DNA from: Corynebacterium sp.
Lineage (GTDB): Bacteria; Actinomycetota; Actinomycetes; Mycobacteriales; Mycobacteriaceae
Length of the DNA stretch: 64,000 nucleotides
NCBI RefSeq assembly: GCF_022712195.1
Contig: NZ_JALAGY010000037.1
Location: 1-64,000, forward strand
Reading direction: 5' to 3'
The notes beneath the pieces were generated by a model, which was given only the letters and a program-made list of their open reading frames with translations, did no database searches and was not told where the DNA came from. The position numbers and the translations under genes are program-made. This document shows positions 27,674 through 37,700 of this stretch, one piece after another (the first letter of the stretch is position 1; each line of letters opens with the position of its first letter).

Positions 27674-29848
27674 TCAGTCCCGGCGGGCACCGCGGTTGCC
27701 CCGGAAGCTGCCGCGACCACCACGGTCGCCACGGTCCCGGTCACTGCGGTCACGGTCGAAGCGACCGCCACGGTCACCCCGGTCGTTGCGGCCACGGCCG
27801 CCACGGTCGTTCCGGTCGCCCCGGTCACCACGGTCGTTACGCGGACGTCCGCCACCACGGTGACCGCCACGGTCACCGTCCTGACGGGTCCGTGCCGGGC
27901 GACCCGCCGGTGCCCCGGGATCGGGCTCGATGTTGATCAGCTTGCCGGAGATGCGGGTCTGGTCCAGGGACTCGAAGACCTCCTTCGGCAGGTCCGACGG
28001 CAGCTCCACCAGGGAGTGCTCGGAGAAGATGCTGATCCTACCGAAGTCGCGGGAGTTCATGTTCCCCTCGTTGGCCAAGGCGCCGACGATGGCACCCGGA
28101 CGCACCCGCTGACGGTGGCCCACACCGATGCGGTACACCGACAGGGACTTCCCGTTGCGGTCGGTGACCGTGGGTGCCTGCCTGTTGAAGCGCTCCTTGA
28201 AGGGACGGTGCACACCGGACTGGCCGTCAGGGCCGTCCCGGCGGTCACCACGGTCGTTGCGGTCTCGCCGCTCCCGCCGCGGGGGCTCCTGGATCTCCTC
28301 CATGTAGAAGGGTTCCTTGCCCTGGAGCTTCGCCGCGAGTGCCGCGGCGATCTCCGTGGGGTCGACACCGTTCTCCTCGGCGTAGGTGGAGATCAGCTCG
28401 CGGAAGGTGTCGACCTGCCTGCCCTTGCGGGCCTCGGTGATCGAGGCGTGGAACTTGGCCTTGCGGGCCTCGTTGACCTTGTCGACACCGGGCAGCTCGA
28501 TCTCGTTGAGCTTCGACTTCGTCGCACGCTCGATGTTCTTGAGCAGACGTCCCTCGCGCGGGGTGACGAAGAGGATCGCCCGTCCGTGGCGTCCGGCACG
28601 ACCGGTACGGCCGATACGGTGGACGTAGGACTCCGTGTCACGCGGGATGTCGTAGTTGAACACGTGGGTGATGCGTTCCACGTCGAGACCGCGGGCGGCG
28701 ACGTCGGTGGCGACCAGGATGTCCAGCCGACCGTCCTTGAGCTGGTCCACGGTACGCTCACGCTGGTTCTGCGGGATGTCGCCGTTGATCGCGGCCGCGT
28801 CGAACCCACGCTCGCGCAGCTTCTCGGCGATCTCCTCGGTGTCGTTCTTGGTACGGACGAAGAGGATCATCGCCTCGAAGTCGGTGACCTCGAGGATGCG
28901 GGTCAGCGCGTTGAGCTTGTTGCGGTAGGTGACGTACAGGTAGTCCTGCTCGATGTTCTCCGCGGTACGCTGCGTGGACTTCACCGTGATCTCGGCGGCG
29001 TCGTTGAGGTACTGCTTCGACAGACGTCGGATCGCCGACGGCATGGTGGCCGAGAACAGCGCGACCTGACGGTTGTCAGGGGTGTCGGACAGGATGCGCT
29101 CGACATCGTCCTGGAAGCCCATGTTGAGCATCTCGTCAGCCTCGTCGAGGACGAGGAAACGCAGGCCGGACAGGTCCAGGCTGCCCTTCTCCAGGTGGTC
29201 GATCACACGGCCGGGGGTACCGACCACGACGTGGGCGCCACGACGCAGGCCGGACAGCTGTGCGCCGTAGGGGGCACCGCCGTAGATCGGCAGCACGCTG
29301 ATGCCGCCGAGCTTGTTGGCGAAGGACTCGAAGGAGTCAGCGACCTGCAGTGCCAGCTCTCGCGTGGGGGCGAGAACCAGGACCTGCGGAGTGCGCTGGT
29401 CAGGATCGAGGCGCGACAGTGCGGGCAGCGCGAAGGCGGCCGTCTTGCCGGTACCGGTCTGCGCCAGACCGACGACGTCCCGTCCCTCCATGAGGGTGGG
29501 GATGGTGGAGGCCTGGATCGGCGACGGCGTAGTGAACCCGACGCTCGCGACGGCCTCGAGGATCTTCGGCGGCAGGCCGAGGGAGTCGAAGCCGTCGGTG
29601 TCGGCCTTCTCCTCGGACTCCACGGACGCGGTGTCCTCGTCGGTCTTCTTGTTCTCTGTGTGGATGTTCTTCTCGGTGACGTCCCCGTCCACAGTGCTCT
29701 CGGGAATCTCTGCGCCCACTACGTCACCGAGGTCCAGCGACCCCGTGACCGGGGAGGCGGCATCCTCGTGCAGATTCTCCTGAGGTACTGACGACTGGGA
29801 TGTTTCCGGCATTTTCTCGTCGCCGGTCACGTTCTCAGTTTCAGACAT
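27674..29848 (-). CDS. deaD: DEAD-box RNA helicase DeaD/CsdA with RGG-like tail
   Basis: An ATP-dependent RNA helicase of about 724 residues for ribosome assembly and RNA decay. An acidic N-terminal extension (1-85) precedes the core: AQTGTGKT (129-136), PTRELALQ, DEAD in VLDEADEMLNMGF (about 235), SATMP, and HRIGRTGRAGR. A DbpA-like RNA-binding domain with VGALANEGNMNSRDFG follows. The last 75 residues are repeats rich in Arg, Gly and Asp (NDRGDRG, GGRG). ATG 29848 is chosen because TACGGT lies 7 nt upstream; GTG 29857 is the longer alternative. Confidence 0.93.
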   Translation of the reverse strand: MSETENVTGDEKMPETSQSSVPQENLHEDAASPVTGSLDLGDVVGAEIPESTVDGDVTEKNIHTENKKTDEDTASVESEEKADTDGFDSLGLPPKILEAVASVGFTTPSPIQASTIPTLMEGRDVVGLAQTGTGKTAAFALPALSRLDPDQRTPQVLVLAPTRELALQVADSFESFANKLGGISVLPIYGGAPYGAQLSGLRRGAHVVVGTPGRVIDHLEKGSLDLSGLRFLVLDEADEMLNMGFQDDVERILSDTPDNRQVALFSATMPSAIRRLSKQYLNDAAEITVKSTQRTAENIEQDYLYVTYRNKLNALTRILEVTDFEAMILFVRTKNDTEEIAEKLRERGFDAAAINGDIPQNQRERTVDQLKDGRLDILVATDVAARGLDVERITHVFNYDIPRDTESYVHRIGRTGRAGRHGRAILFVTPREGRLLKNIERATKSKLNEIELPGVDKVNEARKAKFHASITEARKGRQVDTFRELISTYAEENGVDPTEIAAALAAKLQGKEPFYMEEIQEPPRRERRDRNDRGDRRDGPDGQSGVHRPFKERFNRQAPTVTDRNGKSLSVYRIGVGHRQRVRPGAIVGALANEGNMNSRDFGRISIFSEHSLVELPSDLPKEVFESLDQTRISGKLINIEPDPGAPAGRPARTRQDGDRGGHRGGGRPRNDRGDRGDRNDRGGRGRNDRGDRGGRFDRDRSDRDRGDRGGRGSFRGNRGARRD

Positions 29849-29861
29849 TGACTTCACCGTA
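29849..29861 (-). promoter_or_regulatory. Leaderless-type -10 box of deaD
   Basis: TACGGT (minus strand, 29861 to 29856), 7 nt, then ATG 29848. This favours the ATG over the in-frame GTG, which would overlap the box. Confidence 0.45.
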
Positions 29862-29924
29862 CGTTGCCGGGGCTCTAAAAGCCATTCGACGGCCCTACGC
29901 TGTGATATAGGACTCTTCGATGGT

Positions 29925-29938
29925 TAGTATGTGAGTCC
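29925..29938 (+). promoter_or_regulatory. Leaderless-type -10 box of the amino-acid permease
   Basis: TAGTAT (29925-29930), 8 nt, then the GTG start at 29939. No Shine-Dalgarno sequence in between. Confidence 0.55.
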
Positions 29939-31375
29939 GTGACTGACACAAGCACCCCCGCACGGCAGCCGAGACAGCTCCGCCGCACCCTGACCCACCG
30001 GCACATCCACTTCATCGCGCTGGGGTCCGCCATCGGCACGGGCCTGTTCTACGGGTCGTCCGGTGCCATCGGAGCGGCCGGCCCCGGTGTCGTCTTCGTG
30101 TACCTTCTCGGCGGCGCCGTTGTCTACTTCATGCTCCGCGCACTCGGCGAGATGGCCGTCGCCGACCCCGCCCCCGGCTCCTTCGCCGAGTTCTGCCGCC
30201 GCTACCTCGGCGGCTGGGCCGGTTACATCACCGGGTGGATGTACGCCTTCGAGATGATCATCGTCTGCCTCGCGGACCTCACCGCCATCACGGTGTACAT
30301 GACGTTCTGGTTCCCGGACACGCCCGGCTGGGTGTGGGTGGCCGTGGCACTCCTGATCGTCGGCGCCGCGAACCTGGCCAGTGCCCGCTGGTACGGCGAG
30401 CTGGAGTTCTGGTTCACCTCGATCAAGGTCACCGCGGTGGTCGCCATGATCCTGGGTGGTGCGGCGATCCTGGTGTTCAACGTGGACACCGGCGGCTCCG
30501 CCGGGTTCGGCAACCTCTGGAACGACGGCGGCCTGTTCCCCAACGGTGTCGCCGGGGTCTTCAGCGCACTCATCCTCGTACTCTTCGCCTTCGGCGGGAC
30601 GGAGATCATCGGCGTGACCGCCGGGGAGGCCGCCGACCACGAGAAGACCATCCCCAGGGCCGTCAACACGGTGCCGATGCGCATCCTCCTGTTCTACGTC
30701 CTGGCGATCCTGGTGATCGTCGCGGTGATCCCGTGGCGCGAGATCACCGGTGACGAGTCCCCCTTCGTCCAGATCTTCAGTGACCTCGGCATCGGGTGGG
30801 CCGCAGCGGCACTGAACATCGTCGTAGTCTCCGCCGCCCTCTCCGCGATCAACTCGGACCTCTACGGCGCCGGCCGTGTGGTCTTCGGTATGGCGCACCA
30901 GGGACTGTCACCGCGGATGTTCGCCCGCCTCAACCACCGGGGCGTCCCGGTGACGACGATCGGGGTGATGCTGCTGGTGCTTCTGGTCGGCGTCGGCCTG
31001 CAGCTGGCCAGCGACACCGCCGCCGACATGTTCCAGAACATCGCGGCGCTGGCGACCTTCGCCACCGTCTTCGTGTGGCTGATGATCCTGCTGGCCCACC
31101 TGGGCAGCCGCCGCCGGACACCCGACGGGGGTGCCGTCCAGGACGGCCCGCGCGCCTTCCCCGTCCCCCTGTGGCCCGTCGGCCAGTACTTCGCCGTCGC
31201 CGTCATCCTCGTCACCTTCGGCACCATGGTCTGGATGGACCAGTACCACTCCGCCCTCTGGGCCGGGGTGATCTTCCTGGTGGTGATGTCCGCGCTCTAC
31301 CCGTTGGCACGCCGACGCGCCGCCGCCATCCGTGCGACTACCTCACACCGGGGGGACGAAACGGCGGCCGAGTAG
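29939..31375 (+). CDS. Amino-acid permease (APC superfamily, AAT family)
   Basis: A 478-residue transporter with 12 predicted helices. The AAT signature is in helix 1 (FIALGSAIGTGLFYGSSGAI), followed by AAGPGVVFVYLLGG and ALGEMAV; FAFGGTEIIGVTAGEA in helix 6 is the substrate-site region. These proteins exchange or import amino acids with protons. Position next to deaD recalls the PheP-like permease of C. glutamicum, but specificity cannot be read from sequence, so no symbol is given. It is distinct from the AroP homologue at 51737. Confidence 0.88.
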   Translation: MTDTSTPARQPRQLRRTLTHRHIHFIALGSAIGTGLFYGSSGAIGAAGPGVVFVYLLGGAVVYFMLRALGEMAVADPAPGSFAEFCRRYLGGWAGYITGWMYAFEMIIVCLADLTAITVYMTFWFPDTPGWVWVAVALLIVGAANLASARWYGELEFWFTSIKVTAVVAMILGGAAILVFNVDTGGSAGFGNLWNDGGLFPNGVAGVFSALILVLFAFGGTEIIGVTAGEAADHEKTIPRAVNTVPMRILLFYVLAILVIVAVIPWREITGDESPFVQIFSDLGIGWAAAALNIVVVSAALSAINSDLYGAGRVVFGMAHQGLSPRMFARLNHRGVPVTTIGVMLLVLLVGVGLQLASDTAADMFQNIAALATFATVFVWLMILLAHLGSRRRTPDGGAVQDGPRAFPVPLWPVGQYFAVAVILVTFGTMVWMDQYHSALWAGVIFLVVMSALYPLARRRAAAIRATTSHRGDETAAE

Positions 31376-31404
31376 GTGTCCGACGGCCCGTTAACCTACC
31401 TTTG

Positions 31405-31410
31405 TAGTGT
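31405..31410 (+). promoter_or_regulatory. Candidate -10 of the GAPDH gene
   Basis: TAGTGT fits TANNNT in the 103-nt gap before the gene and would leave a leader of about 60 nt containing AAGGAG. No convincing -35. Confidence 0.3.
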
Positions 31411-31478
31411 CCTTTTTACCCCCTTACCGGGGATGCACACCCCGTTACAGCCCATCACCCCAAGGAGCTTCCCTGCCC

Positions 31479-32960
31479 ATGAGTGCACCGGCCCACGATT
31501 CACAGAGTGACTGGAACTCCCGCATTCTGCTCGCCGAACAGATCCTCCCCCTGCTGTCGCGTCTGCACCGCGAGCACAATGTCGTGACCTCCGTCTTCGG
31601 TCGCCTGCTCATCAACGTCACCAGTGTGGACGTGATCAAGTCGCACCGCTACGCCCGCCTGGTCACCGACCGGGAGCTCCCGCTGAGCTCGACCCTGCCG
31701 ATCCTGCAGGAACTGGTGGACATGAACCTGGGCACCGCCTCGATCGACCTGGGGCGCCTGGCGACCGGGTACGAGGCAGAACGTGAGTCCGCCGGCGGAT
31801 CCGCGGTAAGTCTCCGCAGCTACCTCGAGCGCGAGCTCGCCGAGGTCGTCGGTGCACACACCGAGCAGAGGCCCACCGACGTGGTGCTCTACGGCTTCGG
31901 GCGCATCGGCCGCCTGCTGGCACGCATCCTCATCGCCCGCGAGGCCGCCTACGGAGGTGTGCGACTGCGGGCGATCGTGGTGCGGCGCAACGGCGACGAG
32001 GACCTGGAGAAGCGGGCCAGCCTGCTGCGCCGGGACTCCGTCCACGGGGCCTTCGACGGGACGATCACCGTCGACGGCGAAAACGAGGTCATCTGGGCCA
32101 ACGGGACCCCGATCCAGGTGATCTACTCCAACGACCCCGCCCAGGTCGACTACACCGCCTACGGGATCAACGACGCCGTGCTCGTCGACAACACCGGACG
32201 CTGGCGCGACCGCGAGGGGCTGTCCCGGCACCTCGCCGCGACAGGCATCCGCAAGGTGCTGCTCACCGCCCCGGGCAAGGGCGACGTCCGCAACCTGGTG
32301 TACGGGATCAACCACGGCGACATCACCGACGACGCGTCCGACGACATCCTCTCGGCCGCGTCCTGCACCACCAACGCGATCACCCCGGTCCTCAAGGTCC
32401 TCCACGACCGCTACGGCATCAACCACGGTCACGTCGAGACGGTCCACTCCTTCACCAACGACCAGAACCTCATCGACAACTTCCACAAGGGTGACCGGCG
32501 TGGCCGCGCCGCGGGCCTGAACATGGTCCTCACGGAGACCGGCGCCGCCAAGGCCGTCGCCAAGGCACTCCCCGAACTCGAGGGCAGGCTCACCGGCAAC
32601 GCCATCCGCGTCCCCACGCCGGACGTCTCCATGGCGGTCCTCAACCTCACCCTGGACTCGCCGACCAGCCGCGACGAGGTCAACGACTACCTCCACAAGG
32701 TCGCCCTGCACTCGAACCTGCGCCAGCAGATCGACTACATCAAGTCACCCGAGGTGGTCTCGACCGACTTCGTCGGGTCGACGCATGCGGGCATCGTCGA
32801 CGGTCTCGCCACCATCGCCGACGGCAACAACCTTGTCGTGTACGTCTGGTACGACAACGAGTACGGCTACTCCAACCAGGTGATCCGTATCGTCGAGGAG
32901 ATCGCCGGAGCCCGGCCGCGGGTCTTCCCGCGCCGCGTGGCCCCTGCGGAACTGTTCTAA
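31479..32960 (+). CDS. gapB: Glyceraldehyde-3-phosphate dehydrogenase, corynebacterial GapB type
   Basis: A 493-residue GAPDH, about 150 residues longer than glycolytic GapA because of an N-terminal extension (1-125). The Rossmann start is LYGFGRIGRLLAR and the catalytic cysteine is in AASCTTNAITP (about residue 295); HSFTNDQNLIDN and WYDNEYGYSNQV follow as in the family. The closest pattern I know is C. glutamicum GapB (GapX), which works in the gluconeogenic direction and uses NADP as well as NAD. Start is ATG 31479 with AAGGAG 11 nt upstream; the longer in-frame reading is unlikely. A 20-bp hairpin follows. Confidence 0.92.
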   Translation: MSAPAHDSQSDWNSRILLAEQILPLLSRLHREHNVVTSVFGRLLINVTSVDVIKSHRYARLVTDRELPLSSTLPILQELVDMNLGTASIDLGRLATGYEAERESAGGSAVSLRSYLERELAEVVGAHTEQRPTDVVLYGFGRIGRLLARILIAREAAYGGVRLRAIVVRRNGDEDLEKRASLLRRDSVHGAFDGTITVDGENEVIWANGTPIQVIYSNDPAQVDYTAYGINDAVLVDNTGRWRDREGLSRHLAATGIRKVLLTAPGKGDVRNLVYGINHGDITDDASDDILSAASCTTNAITPVLKVLHDRYGINHGHVETVHSFTNDQNLIDNFHKGDRRGRAAGLNMVLTETGAAKAVAKALPELEGRLTGNAIRVPTPDVSMAVLNLTLDSPTSRDEVNDYLHKVALHSNLRQQIDYIKSPEVVSTDFVGSTHAGIVDGLATIADGNNLVVYVWYDNEYGYSNQVIRIVEEIAGARPRVFPRRVAPAELF

Positions 32961-32961
32961 C

Positions 32962-33005
32962 ACCGGACACCTCCATCGAACGGGTGTTCGATGGAGGTGT
33001 CCGGT
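32962..33005 (+). terminator. 20-bp perfect hairpin after gapB
   Basis: Left arm 32962-32981 beginning ACCGGACACC, loop GGGT, right arm 32986-33005. No T-run follows, but stem length and position just after the stop codon make a terminator the best explanation. Confidence 0.78.
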
Positions 33006-33031
33006 CCCGTCCCGGTGTCCGTCGCTCCCCG

Positions 33032-33045
33032 TAGCGTGCTGAGCC
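33032..33045 (+). promoter_or_regulatory. Leaderless-type -10 box of the unknown gene at 33046
   Basis: TAGCGT (33032-33037), 8 nt, then ATG 33046. This is the main support for the plus-strand gene here. Confidence 0.4.
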
Positions 33046-33663
33046 ATGGACAACCACACCACACCCACCGCACCCACCGGGCCCACAGTGTCCCTGCGCT
33101 CCCTGATGCGCCGGCCGCTCAGCGCCCTGAGGCCGTCCCCCTCCGTCGTCCGTGCCGCCGACCGCTGTGCGGGGGTCCTGCGCCATCCCCGGAGCAGGAT
33201 CCAGGTGACCCCGGGATGGCGGGCACCGTCCCTCCAGGTGCCCCTGCCTTCCGGTCCTGTCGAGGTATTCCTGTCACACCACCGCGTATCGCCGGCGATG
33301 TGGCGCAGACTCACCGGCGCCGGCGCCGACGAAGACCCACCTGCCGCCGAGCTTCATCTCGTCACCACCACCGCACTCGCGCCGTCCCACGCCTCCGGCG
33401 GCGGGGTGAGGAACATGACGGCAGACGTCCACTCCCTGTTCCGGAGGATCCTCCTCGCCCAGGACAGCTCCCCTTCTTCCCGCCACGACGGTGCCGACGG
33501 TGCCGGCGCAGCCCTGGGCGACGGCGTCCCCTGGTATTCACCGGCAGCCTGCGGCAGGCCCACACCGGACGGTGAACGCCTGGAATGGACCTGGCACGCA
33601 CTGACCGTCGGCCGCCCCGGACGCCCCGCCACCCACGACCGGGCGGAGGGCACCGCAGCCTGA
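33046..33663 (+). CDS. Hypothetical protein, 205 aa
   Basis: I do not recognise this protein. It is Pro/Ala/Arg-rich with no membrane helix, no signal peptide and no known motif. A middle section (SLQVPLPSGPVEVFLSHHRV, AELHLVTTTAL) looks globular, while both ends look disordered. The plus-strand reading is preferred because of the -10 box 8 nt before ATG, its placement after the gapB hairpin and the lack of overlap with real genes. Overlapping minus-strand ORFs at 32745-33314 and 33362-33970 would run into gapB or the next gene. Confidence 0.5.
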   Translation: MDNHTTPTAPTGPTVSLRSLMRRPLSALRPSPSVVRAADRCAGVLRHPRSRIQVTPGWRAPSLQVPLPSGPVEVFLSHHRVSPAMWRRLTGAGADEDPPAAELHLVTTTALAPSHASGGGVRNMTADVHSLFRRILLAQDSSPSSRHDGADGAGAALGDGVPWYSPAACGRPTPDGERLEWTWHALTVGRPGRPATHDRAEGTAA

Positions 33664-33693
33664 CAGCGCAGGTCAGGTCATCTACCCCTGGAA

Positions 33694-34476
33694 CTACCCG
33701 GAGACATCCTCCGGGAACCCGTCGTCCTCCGTGTCCGCCGCACCGTCCACGTCGTCCTCCCACAGTGTCTCGAGCGGGACAAGGAGCGACTCCCAGTGGG
33801 CCGCCTGCTCCTGCGCCAACGCCAGTACGTCGAAGAGCCGGTCGAAGTCGGTGTACTCCCCGAGGTCGAGGACCTCCTCCGACATGTCGGCCACATTGGC
33901 GACCAGGCCGCGGAACATCGCCTGCCGTTCCATCTCCGAGTACTCCTCGGCGAGGGACTCGTCGTCCCACACCTCCGAGATCGCCTGGTCCATCAGCTCC
34001 TCGAACCCCTCCCCGAGGGAGATGAACTCGACATGGGCGGTCGGCTCCACGGACTCGCCGTCGAGGGTGACCACCAGCTCCGAACTCTCCCCGATCTCGG
34101 CGGAGACCCGGAGAGCGTCGCTGGCGTCCTGCTCGAACTGCAGGTCCACGATCCTCGCGTCGGTACCGTCGATCAGGTCCCGGATCACCCCGACCACCAG
34201 GTCGGTGGCCACGTGGCGCGCGACTGTCGCGACGGCGTCCTCGACCGAGAACACCACCCCGACGAGAGCCGCCTCGAAGTCCTCGTCGTCCTCCGCCACA
34301 TCGGCCATCGCGAGGAAGACATTCGCGGCGGACATGCCGGCGGGCACGCCGTCCTCGATCTCCACGAACTGGATTTCCAGGTCAGTGGAGACCGGGACGA
34401 AAAGGGTACCGTCGTTGACCCTGGACTCGATCCCCTCCGAATCCAGGGACTCTGCAACATCCTCATAGAACCCCAT
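33694..34476 (-). CDS. Acidic conserved-looking protein of unknown function, 260 aa
   Basis: A strongly acidic, cysteine-free cytoplasmic protein. The N-terminal third (MGFYEDVAESLDSEGIESRV, then GTLFVPVSTDLEIQFVEIED) has an alpha/beta pattern reminiscent of YbjN or secretion-chaperone-like folds, but I cannot confirm it. The C-terminus is a Glu/Asp-rich tail. A good ribosome-binding site (TAGGAGG) lies 8 nt before ATG 34476, partly inside a 12-bp palindrome. It is divergent from odhA and convergent with the unknown gene at 33046. Confidence 0.75.
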   Translation of the reverse strand: MGFYEDVAESLDSEGIESRVNDGTLFVPVSTDLEIQFVEIEDGVPAGMSAANVFLAMADVAEDDEDFEAALVGVVFSVEDAVATVARHVATDLVVGVIRDLIDGTDARIVDLQFEQDASDALRVSAEIGESSELVVTLDGESVEPTAHVEFISLGEGFEELMDQAISEVWDDESLAEEYSEMERQAMFRGLVANVADMSEEVLDLGEYTDFDRLFDVLALAQEQAAHWESLLVPLETLWEDDVDGAADTEDDGFPEDVSG

Positions 34477-34488
34477 GGCGGGTGCCTC

Positions 34489-34500
34489 CTAGGTACCTAG
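34489..34500. promoter_or_regulatory. 12-bp palindrome touching the ribosome-binding site of the acidic protein gene
   Basis: CTAGGTACCTAG is a perfect palindrome that runs directly into the GGAGG of the gene on the minus strand. It could be an operator, or in RNA a weak structure masking the start region. Confidence 0.4.
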
Positions 34501-34715
34501 TCCATACGTTGTGCAGCACGCGCAGGTTTCACGCGGCACGCCTGCCGGAACTCCACCATGCTAGCCCAGTTCCGGCGTCTCGGCGGAGCCGCTGAAGACT
34601 CATTTTGCCGACCGAACAGGACCCCGGTCACACTGCAGCGCGAAAGTTACTGAAAACATACCCTCATCTGCCGGTTTCGGCCGCAACCCCGACGAGTTCA
34701 CCGACCGCGGTGTTG

Positions 34716-34724
34716 TAGTAGGGT
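34716..34724 (+). promoter_or_regulatory. Candidate -10 of odhA
   Basis: Overlapping TAGTAG and TAGGGT in the 294-nt odhA upstream region. Either would give a leader of about 40 nt ending in a GAGGA ribosome-binding site. No -35 is clear. Nothing else is supported between 34501 and 34715. Confidence 0.3.
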
Positions 34725-34770
34725 GGAGCGTCGAGATTGACCACATCATGAAATGAGGCGAGGACCTGCT

Positions 34771-37700
34771 GTGAACAGCACCAATTTCGGCCAAAATGAA
34801 TGGCTGGTCGACCAGATGTACCAGCAGTTCAAGGAAGACCCCCAGTCCGTCGATCCGGAGTGGCGGGAACTCTTCAACAAGCGGCCGGACACGGTTGACC
34901 ACACCCCGGGGACATCATCCCCGAGCTCCACGACCTCCGGGAACGGCGGTAACGCCGCCGCAGACAAGGCCGCGACGGCGCCGTCCGCCGCCAAGGTGAA
35001 CAAGGGCACCGGCGACGCCGGCGGGAAGAAGACCACGACGGCACCGAAGGCTGCACCGGTCGCCCCGAAGAAGTCGCTTTCTGCATCGGTCAACCCGATT
35101 CCGGAACGCGTCGCTCCGCCGGCACCGAAGGGACCTGCCGAGGCACCCACCCCCGGTGAGCACCCGCTCAAGGGGGCGCAGAAGTCCATCGCGAAGAACA
35201 TGGACATCTCGCTGGAGATCCCCACCGCCACCACCGTGCGGGACATGCCGGCCAAGCTGATGTTCGAGAACCGGGCGATGGTCAACGACCACCTGCTCTC
35301 GCGCGGTAAGGGCAAGATCAGCTTCACCCACATCATCGGCTGGGCCATGGTCAAGGCCGTCCAGGCCCACCCCTCGATGAACAACAGCTACAAGGTCGTC
35401 GACGGCAAGCCCGTCCTCGTGACCCCCGAGCACATCAATCTCGGTCTGGCCATCGACATGGTCAGCAAGAACGGTGCCCGTAACCTCGTCGTCGCCGCCA
35501 TCCGTGAGTGTGAGACCCTCAGCTTCGACGAGTTCGTCGACGCCTACGAGGACATCGTCAAGCGTGCCCGCGTCGGCAAGCTGACGATGGACGACTTCAG
35601 CGGTGTGACCATCCAGCTGACCAACCCCGGCGGCATCGGCACCCGTCACTCCGTGCCCCGCCTCACCCGCGGCCAGGGCACCATCGTCGGTGTCGGTGCC
35701 ATGGACTACCCGGCGGAGTTCGCCGGTGCCTCCGAGGACCGTCTCGCTGAGATGGGTGTCGGCAAGCTCGTCACCATGACCTCGACCTACGACCACCGCA
35801 TCATCCAGGGTGCGGAGTCCGGCGAGTTCCTCCGCGACATCAGCCGCCTGCTGATCAACGACGAGTTCTGGGACGACCTGTTCGCCGCGATGTCGGTGCC
35901 CTACGCCCCGGTGCGCTGGAGCCAGGACCTGCCGAACATCGGGGTGGACAAGTCCACCCGCGTGATGCAGCTCATCGAGGCCTACCGCAGCCGCGGTCAC
36001 CTCATCGCCGACATCGACCCGCTGCAGTGGACCCAGCCCGGCCTGCCGGTCCCCGACCACTCCGACCTGGAAATCGAGACCCACGGCCTGACCCTGTGGG
36101 ACTACGACCGCAGCTTCAACGTCGGTGGCTTCGCCGGCCGCGAGAAGATGACGCTGCGCGAGGTCCTCGCGACCCTGCGCCGTGCCTACACCCTCAAGGT
36201 CGGTTCCGAGTACACCCACATCCTCGACCACGACGAACGTCAGTGGCTCGAGGAGCAGATCGAGGCCGGTCAGCCGAAGCTGTCGAACCCCGAGCAGAAG
36301 TACCTGCTGCAGACCCTGAACTCCGCCGAGGCGTTCGAGAACTTCCTGCAGACCAAGTACATCGGTCAGAAGCGCTTCTCGCTGGAGGGCGCCGAGTCGC
36401 TCATCCCGCTGCTGGACGCCGCCGTGGACTCCGCCGCCGAGCAGGGTCTCGAGGAGGTCGTCATCGGCATGCCCCACCGCGGGCGCCTGAACGTGCTGGC
36501 CAACATCGTCGGTAAGCCCTACTCGAAGGTCTTCACCGAGTTCGAGGGCAACATCGAGCCCACCGTCGCCGGCGGTTCCGGTGACGTGAAGTACCACCTG
36601 GGCCAGACGGGCCAGTACACCCAGATGTTCGGCGACAACGACATCAACATCACCCTGACGGCCAACCCGTCGCACCTCGAGGCCGTCAACCCGGTCATGG
36701 AGGGTATCTCCCGGGCGCACCAGGACATCTCCCCCAACGCCGACGAGTACCCGATCATGCCGATCCTGATGCACGGCGACGCGGCGTTCACCGGTCTGGG
36801 CGTGGTCCAGGAGACCATCAACCTCGCGAAGCTCGACGGCTACACCGTGGGCGGCACCGTCCACGTCGTGGTCAACAACCAGATCGGTTTCACCACCACC
36901 CCGGACGCCGGCCGTTCCACCCACTACGTCACCGACCTCGCCAAGGGCTTCGACGCCCCGATCTTCCACGTCAACGGCGACGACCCGGAAGCTGTCGTGT
37001 GGGTGGCCCGTCTCGCCGTCGAGTACCGCCGCCGTTTCGGCAAGGACGTCTTCATCGACCTCGTCTGCTACCGCCGTCGCGGACACAACGAGTCCGACGA
37101 CCCGTCGATGACCCAGCCGGAGATGTACGACCGCATCCAGGACCGCGCCACCGTGCGTGCCCTCTACCACGACACCCTCGTGGGCCGTGGTGAGCTGTCC
37201 GAGGAGGACGCCCAGCGTGCCGCGGACGACTTCCAGGGTCAGCTGGAGACCGTGTTCAACCAGGTCCGTCAGGCCGAGAAGGACGCCACCCCCGCAGAGC
37301 AGACCGGTATCGCCGGTTCCCAGGCGCTGACCCGGGGCCTGGACACCTCCATCTCCCGTGAGGTCCTCGAGGCCGTCGGCGACGCCTTCGCGGACGTCCC
37401 GGAGGGCTTCAACGTGCACCAGCGCGTCAAGCCGGTGGTCAAGCGTCGTCAGGAGATGACCCGTAAGGGCGGCATCGACTGGGCCTTCGGCGAGCTCCTG
37501 GCCTTCTCCACGCTCGCCCAGGACGGCCGGCTCGTACGACTCGCCGGTGAGGATTCCCTGCGCGGTACCTTCACCCAGCGCCACGCCGTGCTCTTCGACT
37601 CCGAGACCACCGAGCCCTACAGCCCGCTGGAGAAGCTCGCCGAGGAGTCCGGCAACGGCGGCTCCTTCCGCGCCTACAACTCCCCGCTGACCGAGTTCGC

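Noticed and set aside
27509..29791. 760-codon open frame opposite deaD
   Set aside because: Low-complexity Val/Thr/Ala translation created by the Arg/Gly/Asp codons of deaD on the other strand.
33362..33970. Alternative minus-strand gene overlapping 33046-33663
   Set aside because: It runs deep into the well-supported acidic protein gene on the same strand in another frame and has no start signal.
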